Assembly: GCF_010725485.1 (NCBI RefSeq)
Contig: NZ_AP022598.1
Span: forward strand, 620,001 to 684,000
Length of the DNA: 64,000 bases
Reading direction: 5' to 3'
DNA from: Mycolicibacterium parafortuitum
GTDB lineage: Bacteria; Actinomycetota; Actinomycetes; Mycobacteriales; Mycobacteriaceae
Made by a program: the position numbers and the translations under genes. Positions 9,064-16,992 of this stretch are shown piece by piece. The number at the start of each line of letters is the position of its first letter. Positions within the stretch are counted from its first letter, which is position 1. The notes under the pieces are model-generated. The model ran no database searches. It had not been told where the DNA came from and saw only the letters and a list, made by a program, of their open reading frames with translations.

Positions 9064-10071
9064 TCAGCCGTGACGGTGGATCGTGTAGTCGATCAGGCTG
9101 GCCAGCGCCTGGCGGCCGGGCCCGTCGGGCAGCTGGGCCAGCTCGAGCTCGGCTTCCTTGGCGTAGCCGATGACGGTCTCCTTGGCCTTGCGGATGCCCT
9201 GCGAGCCGCGCAGCAGGCGCAGCGCCTCGGCGACCTCGTCGTCGTCGGTGACGGGGCCGCGCAGCAACTCCCGCAGCCGGTCGGCGTCCGGGCCGGTTTC
9301 GCGCAGCGCGTACAGCACCGGCAGGGTGTGCACCCCCTCGCGCAGGTCGGTGCCCGGCACCTTGCCCGACTCGTCGGCGTCGCTGTCGATGTCGATGATG
9401 TCGTCGGAGATCTGGAACGCGGTGCCGACGATCCCGCCCAGCTTCGCCAGCCGCTCGATCTGAGCCTCGTCGGAGCCGGAGAACGTAGCACCGAACCGGC
9501 CCGACGCCGAGATCAGGCAGGCCGTCTTCTCGTAGACCACCTTCAGGTAGTGCTCGACCGAATCGACCTGGTCGGCGGCGCCGCGGGTCTCCCGCATCTG
9601 GCCGGTGACCAGCAGCGCGAACGTGTCGGCGATGATGCGCACCGCCTCCGGGCCCAGCCGGCTGGTCAGCCGTGACGCCGTCGCGAACAGGTAGTCGCCG
9701 GCCAGGATCGCGATGTTGTTGCCCCAGCGGGCGTTGGCGCTGGGCGCGCCGCGGCGGACCTGCGCCTCGTCCATCACGTCGTCGTGGTACAGCGTGGCCA
9801 GGTGCACGAGCTCGATGACCGCGCCGGCCACCGTGACCTGCCACGCGTCCGGCTCGGGGCCCAGCTGCGCGGACAGCACGGTGAACAGCGGACGGAAGCG
9901 CTTCCCGCCGGCCTGGAAGAGATGGTTGACCGCCTCGGCCATCAGCACGTCGGCTTTGCCCAGCTCTTCGGACATCAGGGCCTCGATACGGGCAACCCCG
10001 TCGCGGACGTCCTGGGCGAATTGGGCATCGCCGAAGTCCACTCCCGCCACCACGTTCGCCGGTGTCCTCAC
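9064..10071 (-). CDS. grcC1: Polyprenyl diphosphate synthase GrcC1
   Basis: A 335-residue trans-prenyltransferase that chains isopentenyl diphosphate units. In this setting it probably makes the long prenyl tail of menaquinone. The first aspartate-rich motif DDVMD is at residues 97-101 and the second, DDIID, at 223-227. The start is the GTG at 10071. A TATGTT -10-like box lies 6 nt upstream, so the mRNA may be leaderless. It is divergent from menJ by 21 bp, the same head-to-head pair as Rv0562/Rv0561c. Confidence 0.92.
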   Translation of the reverse strand: MRTPANVVAGVDFGDAQFAQDVRDGVARIEALMSEELGKADVLMAEAVNHLFQAGGKRFRPLFTVLSAQLGPEPDAWQVTVAGAVIELVHLATLYHDDVMDEAQVRRGAPSANARWGNNIAILAGDYLFATASRLTSRLGPEAVRIIADTFALLVTGQMRETRGAADQVDSVEHYLKVVYEKTACLISASGRFGATFSGSDEAQIERLAKLGGIVGTAFQISDDIIDIDSDADESGKVPGTDLREGVHTLPVLYALRETGPDADRLRELLRGPVTDDDEVAEALRLLRGSQGIRKAKETVIGYAKEAELELAQLPDGPGRQALASLIDYTIHRHG

Positions 10072-10093
10072 ACAGCCAACATACTGTGAGACA
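10067..10093. promoter_or_regulatory. Overlapping divergent leaderless promoters of grcC1 and menJ
   Basis: Only 21 bp separate the GTG of grcC1 (10071, minus) and the ATG of menJ (10093, plus). Minus-strand TATGTT (10083-10078) ends 6 nt before the GTG. Plus-strand CATACT (10080-10085) or TACTGT (10082-10087) ends 7 or 5 nt before the ATG. Both transcripts would begin at or next to the start codon. A 6-bp inverted repeat, CTCACA/TGTGAG (10067-10072 and 10085-10090), brackets the boxes. This is inferred from spacing only. Confidence 0.45.
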
Positions 10094-11343
10094 TGGACTC
10101 AGCGGCGGCCGGAGCTAGCCCGGCGACCTCCAGCGCCGATGTCGTGGTGGTCGGCGCCGGACCCGCCGGGTCGTCGGCGGCGGCATGGGCGGCCCGGGCC
10201 GGGCACGACGTGTTGGTGGTCGACTCCGCGCAGTTTCCCCGCGACAAGGCCTGCGGGGACGGGCTGACGCCGCGGGCGATCGCCGAGATGCGACGGCTGG
10301 GCCTGGGGCCGTGGCTGGAGGGCCGCATCGCCCACCGCGGGCTGCGGATGTCGGGGTTCGGCTCCGACGTCGAGGTGCCGTGGCCGGGACCGTCGTTCCC
10401 GGCATCGTCGAGCGCGGTGCCGCGCACCGAACTCGACGAGCGGATCCGGCTGGTCGCCGTCGACGACGGCGCGAAGATGAAGCTGGGCGTCAAGGCGGTC
10501 TCGGTGGAGCGGGATTCCTCGGGCCGGGTCTCGGCGGTGGTGCTGGACTCCGGCGAGGTGGTGCGGTGCTCGTCGCTGATCATCGCCGACGGGGCCCGCT
10601 CGACGCTGGGACGCGTGCTGGGCAGGCAGTGGCACAAGGAGACCGTCTACGGCGTCGCGATCCGCGGCTACATCGGCACGCCGCGCGCCGACGAGGAGTG
10701 GATCACCTCACATCTGGAGCTGCGCTCCCCCGCCGGTGAGGTGCTGCCCGGATACGGCTGGATCTTCCCGCTGGGCAACGGTGAGGTGAACATCGGCGTC
10801 GGCGCGCTGGCCACTGCGAAACGCCCGGCCGATGCGGCGCTGCGGCCGCTGCTGGCGTATTACACGGATCTGCGCCGTGCGGAGTGGGGCTTCGACGGCG
10901 ACGCGCGCGCGCCGCTGTCGGCGCTGCTGCCGATGGGCGGCGCGGTGTCCGGGGTGGCCGGGCCGAACTGGATGCTGATCGGCGATGCCGCGGCGTGTGT
11001 GAACCCGCTCAACGGCGAGGGCATCGACTACGGGCTGGAGACCGGGCGGCTGGCCGCCGGGCTGCTCGGGTCCGGGCCGTACACGGCGGAGTGGCCGGCG
11101 CTGCTGCACGAGCACTACGCGCAGGGGTTCTCGGTGGCGCGCCGGCTGGCGCTGCTGCTGACGTTCCCGCGGTTCCTGCCCGCGGCGGGCCCGCTGGCGA
11201 TGCGGTCCTCGGCGTTGATGAAGATCGCGGTGCGGGTGATGGGCAACTTCGTCACCGACGAGGACGCCGACGCGGTGGCCCGGATCTGGCGCGGCGCGGG
11301 CCGGCTGTCGGGCCGCATCGACGAGCGCCGCCCGTTCTCGTGA
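10093..11343 (+). CDS. menJ: Menaquinone reductase MenJ (geranylgeranyl reductase family flavoprotein)
   Basis: A 416-residue FAD enzyme that saturates one isoprene unit of the menaquinone side chain, giving the MK-9(II-H2) typical of mycobacteria. The FAD loop GAGPAGSSAA is at about residues 21-30. GDGLTPRA, the central DGARSTLGR and the second FAD block GDAAACVNPLNGEG (about 297-310) are all present and spaced as in the GGR family. Orthologous by context to Rv0561c. No membrane signal is seen; it probably works at the membrane surface. Confidence 0.93.
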   Translation: MDSAAAGASPATSSADVVVVGAGPAGSSAAAWAARAGHDVLVVDSAQFPRDKACGDGLTPRAIAEMRRLGLGPWLEGRIAHRGLRMSGFGSDVEVPWPGPSFPASSSAVPRTELDERIRLVAVDDGAKMKLGVKAVSVERDSSGRVSAVVLDSGEVVRCSSLIIADGARSTLGRVLGRQWHKETVYGVAIRGYIGTPRADEEWITSHLELRSPAGEVLPGYGWIFPLGNGEVNIGVGALATAKRPADAALRPLLAYYTDLRRAEWGFDGDARAPLSALLPMGGAVSGVAGPNWMLIGDAAACVNPLNGEGIDYGLETGRLAAGLLGSGPYTAEWPALLHEHYAQGFSVARRLALLLTFPRFLPAAGPLAMRSSALMKIAVRVMGNFVTDEDADAVARIWRGAGRLSGRIDERRPFS

Positions 11344-11355
11344 GGACCTTCCTCC

Positions 11356-11422
11356 CTGCGGCGCGAGCGTGCGTGTCTGCGGGCGACACGCCGTCCCCGT
11401 CGGCTACGACGCGCACGCTCGG
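11356..11422. repeat. Intergenic palindromic repeat family A, copy 1
   Basis: A 67-bp element right after the menJ stop. Outer arms CGAGCGTGCG and CGCACGCTCG are exact inverted complements about 40 bp apart, with a GTGTCTGCGG(G/C)CGACACGCC core. A close copy in reverse orientation is at 13943-14006. Both copies follow a gene stop and are preceded by a pyrimidine-rich CCTCCCT stretch. It could fold as a hairpin and act as a terminator, or be a non-autonomous repeat. Confidence 0.7.
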
Positions 11423-11431
11423 GCGGCGGCG

Positions 11432-11863
11432 GTGACGGCGGTCTACCGCGCGCCTCTGCGCTCCCGCAGCGACGACGTCCCGTTCGACCTGACCTTCGAC
11501 CGCGCACTGAGGTTGGGGCTGTGCGGATTCGGCCGATTCGGCGACGCTGAGCGGCTGGCCCGACGGGTTGTGAGATTCGCCGACGTGCCCGACGGGTCGT
11601 TCGTGTGGGCGCGTGACCCCGACGGACTGTATCGGCTGGGCCGGATCGACGGGCCCTACGGCTACGACGCCGACGGTGAGGACGTCGACCTCGTCCACGT
11701 CCGGCCGTGCCGGTGGCTCGACACCGCGTTCAGCGAATCCCGTTGTCCGGCAGCGGTGGTGGCCACCTTCGGCCGCGGCGGTCGGAACTTTCAGCAGATC
11801 CACGACGAGCGCGTCGGCGAGGAATCGACGCGAATATGGAACACCTCTCCCACCGGCCGGTAG
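11432..11863 (+). CDS. Conserved hypothetical protein
   Basis: A 143-residue cytoplasmic protein with actinobacterial codon bias throughout, starting at the GTG at 11432. An in-frame extension upstream only translates repeat A and was dropped. The sequence reads as one folded domain (VRFADVPDGSFVWARDPDG, then HVRPCRWLD, FGRGGRNFQQIHD). The last block has a Trp/Phe and Gly-Arg pattern that I recall from uncharacterised mycobacterial proteins, but I cannot assign a function. There is no signal peptide or membrane segment. It lies between menJ and the stress-type membrane protein on the same strand. Confidence 0.6.
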   Translation: MTAVYRAPLRSRSDDVPFDLTFDRALRLGLCGFGRFGDAERLARRVVRFADVPDGSFVWARDPDGLYRLGRIDGPYGYDADGEDVDLVHVRPCRWLDTAFSESRCPAAVVATFGRGGRNFQQIHDERVGEESTRIWNTSPTGR

Positions 11864-11966
11864 GCGATCTCGTAGCCTGAACCCGGACGGTTCACACGGG
11901 GACTGCTGAAGGTAACCGTGTCGACCGCCCGCTCGCCCGGCACCGATGCTCAACCCGGAGGTAGCA

Positions 11967-12449
11967 GTGACCAACCTGAGTGAACCCCACGAGCAGCACG
12001 GCGACCCCAAACCTGCCCCGCGGCAGGTCATCGCCTCGTTCGACAACTACGCCGACGCACAGCGGTTGGTCGACCGGATGTCGGACGGTGGCTTCCCTGT
12101 CGAGCACGTCCGCATCATCGGCGACGAATTGCGCACGGTCGAACGCGTCGTCGGGCGGATGACCAAGGGCAGGGCGGCGTTCGCGGGGGCTGCCAGCGGT
12201 GCCTGGTTCGGGTTGTTCATCGGTCTGCTGCTGGCGATCTTCACCGTCGGACCCGTGTGGATCGTGACGATGTTGACGGCTCTGGTGATCGGCACGTTCT
12301 GGGGAGGCGTGTTCGGTTTCGTCGCTCATGTCGCCACCGGAGGCGAGCGGGACTTCGACAGCGTCAAGTCACTCGAGGCACGTCGCTACGACGTCTGCGT
12401 CTCAGCCGAGTTCGCCGCCCAGGCGGCGCGGTTTACCCAAGCTCCCTGA
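11967..12449 (+). CDS. General-stress-17M-like membrane protein
   Basis: A 160-residue protein. The N-terminal domain (QVIASFDNYADAQRLVDRMSDGGFPVEHVRIIG) is the YflT/general stress protein 17M fold. Two adjacent hydrophobic segments, rich in glycine (about residues 63-110), form a hairpin in the membrane. A short cytoplasmic tail follows. The GTG at 11967 is preferred over the ATG at 11946 because GGAGGT lies 6-10 nt ahead of it. The molecular role of this family is not established; homologues are often stress-induced. Confidence 0.78.
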   Translation: MTNLSEPHEQHGDPKPAPRQVIASFDNYADAQRLVDRMSDGGFPVEHVRIIGDELRTVERVVGRMTKGRAAFAGAASGAWFGLFIGLLLAIFTVGPVWIVTMLTALVIGTFWGGVFGFVAHVATGGERDFDSVKSLEARRYDVCVSAEFAAQAARFTQAP

Positions 12450-12584
12450 CGAACAACGCGGGTGGGTCCGCCCCCGCGTGATGGGAGCAGGACTGAGGGA
12501 AGGCTCAACGCACTCGGCGAGGTCGGCCGTACATCTTCGCCATCGACTCGGTAGCCACGCTGCTGGCGATCACGACGAGCATCG

Positions 12585-12829
12585 TTGCGGCACCGCGGAA
12601 GACCCGCCGAAGAAGTCGGCGAGGACCTGACCAACCACGCCCACACCCTGCTGTGCCTGGCGCAGGGCGAGTCGATGACCGCCCGCGAACTCAGCCAGTG
12701 GGTCGGCATCACAGAGAGAGGTCGGTGCAGGCGATCCTGGCCGATCTGATCGCCGACGGTTACCTGACGAAATCGGAGGCCGGGCGGCGCAACAGCTACA
12801 CCGTCGGGATCTCATCAAAGCCCTGACCC
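12585..12829 (+). pseudogene. Decayed MarR/ArsR-type HTH regulator
   Basis: The plus-strand frame 12606-12716 encodes AEEVGEDLTNHAHTLLCLAQ, then LSQWVGITER, which looks like the start of a mycobacterial winged-HTH regulator. The continuation SVQAILADLIADGYLTKSEAGRRNSYTV (from about 12719) is in another frame. A 2-bp insertion in the GAGAGAGG run near 12713-12718 breaks the gene. After SYTV the frame changes again, to DLIKALTR, which suggests a small deletion near 12807. No intact start is visible. The 385-base stretch 12450-12834 holds nothing else I can support. Confidence 0.6.
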
Positions 12830-12834
12830 GCCTG

Positions 12835-13893
12835 TCAGCCCAGGGATTTCGCGAAACCGCTGACGTCGCGCACGCTTGCGGCGAACACGTCCGGCATCGC
12901 GCTGCCGAACAGCAGATCGCCGCCGTGGCAGGTGCCGGCCACCACCCGCCCGACGGTCGGCACACCGGCGCGCAGCAGCCTCCGGTAGTACTGCAGCCCC
13001 TCGTCGCGCAGGGGGTCCAGCTCGTTGACCGAGATCACATGCGGTGGAAGGCCTTTGAGATCCTCATCGGTGGCCATCGACGCCCAGCACGTCGCATCGC
13101 CGGAGTGGGTCCCGTCGGGGTCGTAAAGGGACCCGAGCAGCGCCAGCTGTTCGCAGCTGATGAAGTAGCCGTCGTTCTCCTTCAGCGACGGCAGGTCCTC
13201 GCAGTCCTGCTGCCACCGGTTCGAGATGTACGGGCACTGCGCGTAGAAGCCGGCGATCTCGCCGATCCAGCCTTCCCGTTTCGCCTTGTGCGCCAACGTC
13301 AACGTCAGGTTTCCGCCGCCGGACTCCCCGGAGACGACAAGATGACTGATGCCGAGTTCGTCGCGGTGGCTGCCGGCCCAGCGCGCCGCGGCCGCGCAGT
13401 CGTTGAGTCCGGCCGGGTACGGGTGCGGGCCCAATTTGCCTGCGGAGTTGCGGAATTCGACACCGACGACCACCACGCCCGTCGCCGCGAGATGTTCACG
13501 CAGCAGAACGTAGGCCCGATCGGCTGCGCTGGCGATCGCCATGCCGCCGCCGTGCAGGTGCACGATGCCGGGCAGCGGCGCCGACGCGTCGTCGGGCCGG
13601 CTGACGTAGACGGTGATGTCGTTGCCGTCGGCGCCGGTGATGGTCGACGCCGTCGTGGTCACGCCGGAGGCGGCGGGCAGGTCGGCGCCGAGGGCCTCGA
13701 AGACCGCGCCGACCGCTTCCTCGCTCATCGCCGCGAACGCGTAGCGGTCCTGCAGCGGCGAGTCGACGGTCAGGCCGCTCGGTGGCAGCCGCCCGTCGAG
13801 GCCGAACCGGGCGAACGCGGCGACCATCCGGGGGTCGGAGCGCGGGTCGGTGCCGAGAGTGGCGTCGGGATCAGCGTGGCGTCCGAGGAGCAT
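12835..13893 (-). CDS. HSL-family alpha/beta-hydrolase (carboxylesterase/lipase)
   Basis: A 352-residue cytoplasmic esterase of the hormone-sensitive-lipase group. The oxyanion motif HLHGGGMA (about residues 106-113) and the nucleophile elbow GESGGGN are visible. A late CHGGD histidine and an aspartate in NELDPLRDE complete a plausible triad. The start is taken at the ATG at 13893. The in-frame 33 codons upstream are translation of palindromic repeat A and are not counted. It likely hydrolyses short acyl esters; the natural substrate is unknown. Confidence 0.85.
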   Translation of the reverse strand: MLLGRHADPDATLGTDPRSDPRMVAAFARFGLDGRLPPSGLTVDSPLQDRYAFAAMSEEAVGAVFEALGADLPAASGVTTTASTITGADGNDITVYVSRPDDASAPLPGIVHLHGGGMAIASAADRAYVLLREHLAATGVVVVGVEFRNSAGKLGPHPYPAGLNDCAAAARWAGSHRDELGISHLVVSGESGGGNLTLTLAHKAKREGWIGEIAGFYAQCPYISNRWQQDCEDLPSLKENDGYFISCEQLALLGSLYDPDGTHSGDATCWASMATDEDLKGLPPHVISVNELDPLRDEGLQYYRRLLRAGVPTVGRVVAGTCHGGDLLFGSAMPDVFAASVRDVSGFAKSLG

Positions 13894-13942
13894 GTCGTGA
13901 CGGTAACTCCGCCGTGCCGTCCGAGCGTGCGGTTTCTCGGTG

Positions 13943-14006
13943 CCGAGCGTGCGCGTTGTCGCCCGAAAACGCGGCGTGTCGGCCGCAGACACGCACGCTC
14001 GCGCAG
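13943..14006. repeat. Intergenic palindromic repeat family A, copy 2 (reverse orientation)
   Basis: A 64-bp element between the menG stop and the esterase start, matching copy 1 (11356-11422) along almost its whole length on the minus strand. The CGAGCGTGCG/CGCACGCTCG arms are retained. A further partial arm (CCGAGCGTGCGG) lies at 13921-13932. The pyrimidine-rich leader CCTCCCTT adjoins it, as in copy 1. Confidence 0.7.
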
Positions 14007-14022
14007 AAGGGAGGGTAAGGGG

Positions 14023-14709
14023 TCAGGGTTTGGTCGCGGCGTGCAGCGCGACGATGCCGCCGGTGAGGTTGCGCCAGCGCACATCGGACCAGCCGGCAGC
14101 CTCGATACGGCGGGCCAGCTCGGCCTGGTCGGGCCAGGCACGGATGGATTCCGCCAGATAGACGTAGGCGTCCGGATTCGACGACACCGCGGTGGCCATC
14201 GCCGGCAGCGCCTTCATCAGGTACTCCTTGTAGACCGTCGAGAACACCCCGTTGGTCGGTGTGGAGAACTCGCACACCACCAGCCGTCCACCCGGCCGCG
14301 TCACCCGCGCCATCTCCCGCAGTCCCGCCGAGTGGTCGACGACGTTGCGCAGCCCGAAGCTGATGGTCACCGCGTCGAACACCCCGTCGGCGAACGGCAG
14401 CCGGGTCGCGTCCCCGGCCACCTTCGGCACCGGGCGCGACGCGCCGGCGGCCAGCATCCCGACCGAGAAGTCCGCGGCCACACACCACGCGCCCGAGCTG
14501 GCCAGCTCCACGGTCGAGACCGCGGTGCCCGCGGCCAGGTCGAGCACCTTGTCGGTCGGCGACAGCCGCAGCGCCTCGCGGGTGGCGCGCCGCCAGAACC
14601 GGTCCTGGCCCAGCGACAGCACGGTGTTGGTCAGGTCGTAGCGCCGCGCGACCCCGTCGAACATCGACGCCACTTCATGGGGGTTCTTCTCCAGCGAGGC
14701 GCGGTTCAC
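14023..14709 (-). CDS. menG: Demethylmenaquinone methyltransferase MenG (UbiE family)
   Basis: A 228-residue SAM-dependent methyltransferase that performs the last ring methylation of menaquinone. The N-terminus [24 protein letters not shown] and the SAM motif [13 protein letters not shown] are strongly characteristic. Later blocks [13 protein letters not shown] and GLRNVVD fit the UbiE family. The start is the GTG at 14709, aligned with the known N-terminus of Rv0558. An upstream TTG at 14730 is possible but lacks support. In the genome order it sits between menJ and mgtA, as in M. tuberculosis. Confidence 0.93.
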   Translation of the reverse strand: MNRASLEKNPHEVASMFDGVARRYDLTNTVLSLGQDRFWRRATREALRLSPTDKVLDLAAGTAVSTVELASSGAWCVAADFSVGMLAAGASRPVPKVAGDATRLPFADGVFDAVTISFGLRNVVDHSAGLREMARVTRPGGRLVVCEFSTPTNGVFSTVYKEYLMKALPAMATAVSSNPDAYVYLAESIRAWPDQAELARRIEAAGWSDVRWRNLTGGIVALHAATKP

Positions 14710-14801
14710 GCAGCCGAACGTATCAGGCAACCGGCTGGGGGTTGCCTGTGCGCCTGCGGCCGCGGGGAATCAAATCCGCCATGGCGGGCATTGATCCCGG
14801 C

Positions 14802-15626
14802 ATGACCGAAAAAGTCTGGTTCATCACCGGCGCCTCCCGCGGATTCGGCCGCGAGTGGACGATCGCCGCACTTGAGCGAGGTGACAAGGTGGCCGCCACC
14901 GCGCGCGACCTGTCCACCCTCGACGACCTGTCCGCCAAATACGGCGACGCGCTGCTCCCACTGAAACTCGACGTCACCGACCGCGACGCCGACTTCGCCG
15001 CGGTCAAACAGGCCCACGAGCACTTCGGCCGGCTCGACATCGTCGTCAACAACGCCGGCTACGGGCAGTTCGGCTTCATCGAGGAGCTGTCCGAGCAGGA
15101 CGCCCGCGACCAGTTCGAGACGAACGTGTTCGGCGCGCTGTGGATCACCCAGGCGGCGCTGCCGTTCCTGCGCGCCCAGCGCAGCGGCCACATCATCCAG
15201 GTGTCCTCGATCGGCGGGATCACCGCGTTCCCGAACGTCGGCATCTACCACGCGTCGAAGTGGGCGCTGGAGGGCTTCTCCCAGGCCCTGGCCCAGGAGG
15301 TCGCCGACTTCGGCGTGCACGTCACGCTGATCGAGCCCGGCGGATTCGACACCGACTGGGCCGGATCGTCAGCCCGGCGCGCCCCTGAGCTGCCCGACTA
15401 CGCCGACGCCCACCGCAAGTCGCAGGCCCAACGCGCGTCGCGCAACGCCAAGCCCGGCGACCCGCAGGCCTCGGCGGCGGCGTTGCTCAAGGTGGTCGAC
15501 GCGTCACCGCCGCCGCTGCGGGTGTTCTTCGGCGAGGTTCCGCTGGGGCTGGCCAAGGCCGACTACGAAAGCCGGCTCGCGAACTGGGAGAAGTGGCAGC
15601 CGGTCGCGGTCGAGGCGCAGGGCTGA
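14802..15626 (+). CDS. Short-chain dehydrogenase/reductase (SDR)
   Basis: A 274-residue classical SDR. The cofactor loop TGASRGFG is at about residues 8-15, NNAGYGQFG at about 84, the catalytic Ser in VSSIGG and the YHASK motif (Tyr-xxx-Lys). The arginine after the second strand (TARDLSTL) suggests NADP(H). The start is set at the ATG at 14802, where the family N-terminus MTEKVWFITGAS begins; an earlier ATG at 14781 exists. The substrate is unknown. The gene is divergent from menG. Confidence 0.88.
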   Translation: MTEKVWFITGASRGFGREWTIAALERGDKVAATARDLSTLDDLSAKYGDALLPLKLDVTDRDADFAAVKQAHEHFGRLDIVVNNAGYGQFGFIEELSEQDARDQFETNVFGALWITQAALPFLRAQRSGHIIQVSSIGGITAFPNVGIYHASKWALEGFSQALAQEVADFGVHVTLIEPGGFDTDWAGSSARRAPELPDYADAHRKSQAQRASRNAKPGDPQASAAALLKVVDASPPPLRVFFGEVPLGLAKADYESRLANWEKWQPVAVEAQG

Positions 15627-15631
15627 CGGCG

Positions 15632-15805
15632 ATGGCCCGCCTCCAGCGATCCGGACGCGCCTCGCTCTACGGGATGCTGTTGACGGCTGCGGCGGTGCTG
15701 TTGTGCTGGCCCGCGACGGCACTCTCGGTGACCTGGATGGCCGCGACGGTGTACCTGGTCGCGGCACTGGCCGCGTCGGCCGGGTTAGCGATGACTTCGC
15801 GATGA
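15632..15805 (+). CDS. Small two-span membrane protein
   Basis: A predicted 57-residue protein starting at the ATG at 15632, 6 bp after the SDR stop. A short basic N-terminus (MARLQRSGRASLYG) is followed by two hydrophobic segments, about residues 14-29 and 33-53, separated by a few residues. The close spacing suggests co-transcription with the SDR. I do not recognise a family. It could be a spurious ORF, but the basic-then-hydrophobic pattern and codon bias favour a real small membrane protein. Confidence 0.45.
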   Translation: MARLQRSGRASLYGMLLTAAAVLLCWPATALSVTWMAATVYLVAALAASAGLAMTSR

Positions 15806-15833
15806 TGACACTGCGCGGTGCACAGACCTAGCC

Positions 15834-16667
15834 TCAGCCGAATTCGAGCAGGGTGTAGGCGCCCCGGTAGTTCTTCAGCGGCTTGAACCCCCAGAACGCC
15901 GGAAACACCTTCTCGAAGAAGAAGCCTCTGCCCTGCGGCATCGGCAGATCGTGGACGGCCTTTATGCCGGGCACGGTGTGCACCAGGTCGGCCAGCTGTG
16001 CCGCCGACAGGCTGAACGGCATCGGCGGCACCCGGTACCGCGACGACGAACGCATCCCCTTGGGCGCGAACTTCTTCACCATCACCGGCGGCAGGTCGAA
16101 GATCATCTGCCCGCCCGGGAACCGGTTCGCGCACGCGGTGATCAGCCCCATCGCCTCGTCGGGTTGCAGGTACATCAGCAGACCCTCGGCGGTGATCAGT
16201 ACGCCGTTGCTCGGGTCGACGGCGTCCATCCAGCTGTAGTCCAGCGCCGACTGCGCCAGGGTGGTGATGCGCGGCGATTCGGGAAGCACCCGCTTGCGCA
16301 GCGCGATGACGGGCTCCAAATCGACTGTGACCCAACGGAACCGGGCGTTCGGGATGGCGGCGTCGAGGCGGAAGAACGTCGTCTGCAGCCCCTCGGCGAG
16401 CGCGACGACGGTCGCGTCCGGATGCTGCGCGAGGAACGACTTGGTCGCCCTGTCGAACGCCAACGACCGCAGGGCCATCTCCTGGCCCTTGCGTTTGCCG
16501 AACTTGTCGAAGTCGAAGTCGATCGAGTCGACCACCTGCACCGCCATCGGATCGTCGATGATCGCGTGCGGGTGCCGCGCCTGATAGGCGCGCCCGTTGA
16601 GGGTCAGCAGCGCCGTCTCTGAGACGCCGGCCAGCGCGCTGGCGTCGATCTTGCCGTCGGGTTCCAC
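15834..16667 (-). CDS. Class I SAM methyltransferase, leucine-carboxyl-methyltransferase type
   Basis: A 277-residue member of the LCM-like methyltransferases, which are numerous in mycobacteria. The N-terminal SETALLTLNGRAYQARHPHAIIDDP is family-specific. A SAM-binding region VVALAEGLQTTFFRLD (about 88-103) and ITAEGLLMYLQPDEA follow. The GTG at 16667 is the start. The methyl acceptor is unknown; related mycobacterial enzymes are often linked to lipid or secondary metabolism. Confidence 0.82.
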   Translation of the reverse strand: MEPDGKIDASALAGVSETALLTLNGRAYQARHPHAIIDDPMAVQVVDSIDFDFDKFGKRKGQEMALRSLAFDRATKSFLAQHPDATVVALAEGLQTTFFRLDAAIPNARFRWVTVDLEPVIALRKRVLPESPRITTLAQSALDYSWMDAVDPSNGVLITAEGLLMYLQPDEAMGLITACANRFPGGQMIFDLPPVMVKKFAPKGMRSSSRYRVPPMPFSLSAAQLADLVHTVPGIKAVHDLPMPQGRGFFFEKVFPAFWGFKPLKNYRGAYTLLEFG

Positions 16668-16692
16668 CCCACGAATCTACCGGCAGCCGGTA

Positions 16693-16992
16693 TCAGACCA
16701 GATAGATGGCGAAGACGACGGCGAACAGCAGGATCAGCCACGCCGCCATCGACCGCCTCAGCCAGCGCGGCGCGGTGTGCACCTCCATGAAGTTCCGGAC
16801 GATCAGGTGCGCCTTGACCAGGGTGAGGGCGAGCACCAGCACGGTGATCGCGGTGCTCGGGGCGACGGTCTCGGTGAAGTGCGCCGGGGCCAGCCACCAG
16901 GACCCGACGGTGATCGCGGTCAGCACCGCCCAAGTCCATGTGATGACGCGGAGGCCGGAGCCGGGTGCGGTGGTCGTTTCGGTCATCGTCAT
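16693..16992 (-). CDS. Cytochrome c oxidase subunit IV-like small membrane protein
   Basis: A 99-residue protein with three predicted membrane spans (about residues 15-33, 42-60 and 76-96). It resembles prokaryotic COX IV/NorF-type accessory subunits (TLVKAHLIVRNFMEVHTAPRWLR between spans). Its ATG overlaps the stop of the subunit III-like gene by 4 bp (ATGA). No subunit I or II gene is nearby, so its partner is uncertain. It could assist a remotely encoded oxidase or form a complex with the three other operon proteins. Confidence 0.75.
   Translation of the reverse strand: MTMTETTTAPGSGLRVITWTWAVLTAITVGSWWLAPAHFTETVAPSTAITVLVLALTLVKAHLIVRNFMEVHTAPRWLRRSMAAWLILLFAVVFAIYLV

Noticed and set aside
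12835..13992. Longer N-terminus of the esterase
   Set aside because: The extra 33 residues are a translation of palindromic repeat A; the real start is 13893.
14710..14730. Seven-codon upstream extension of MenG from a TTG
   Set aside because: The known N-terminus of the ortholog aligns with the GTG at 14709.
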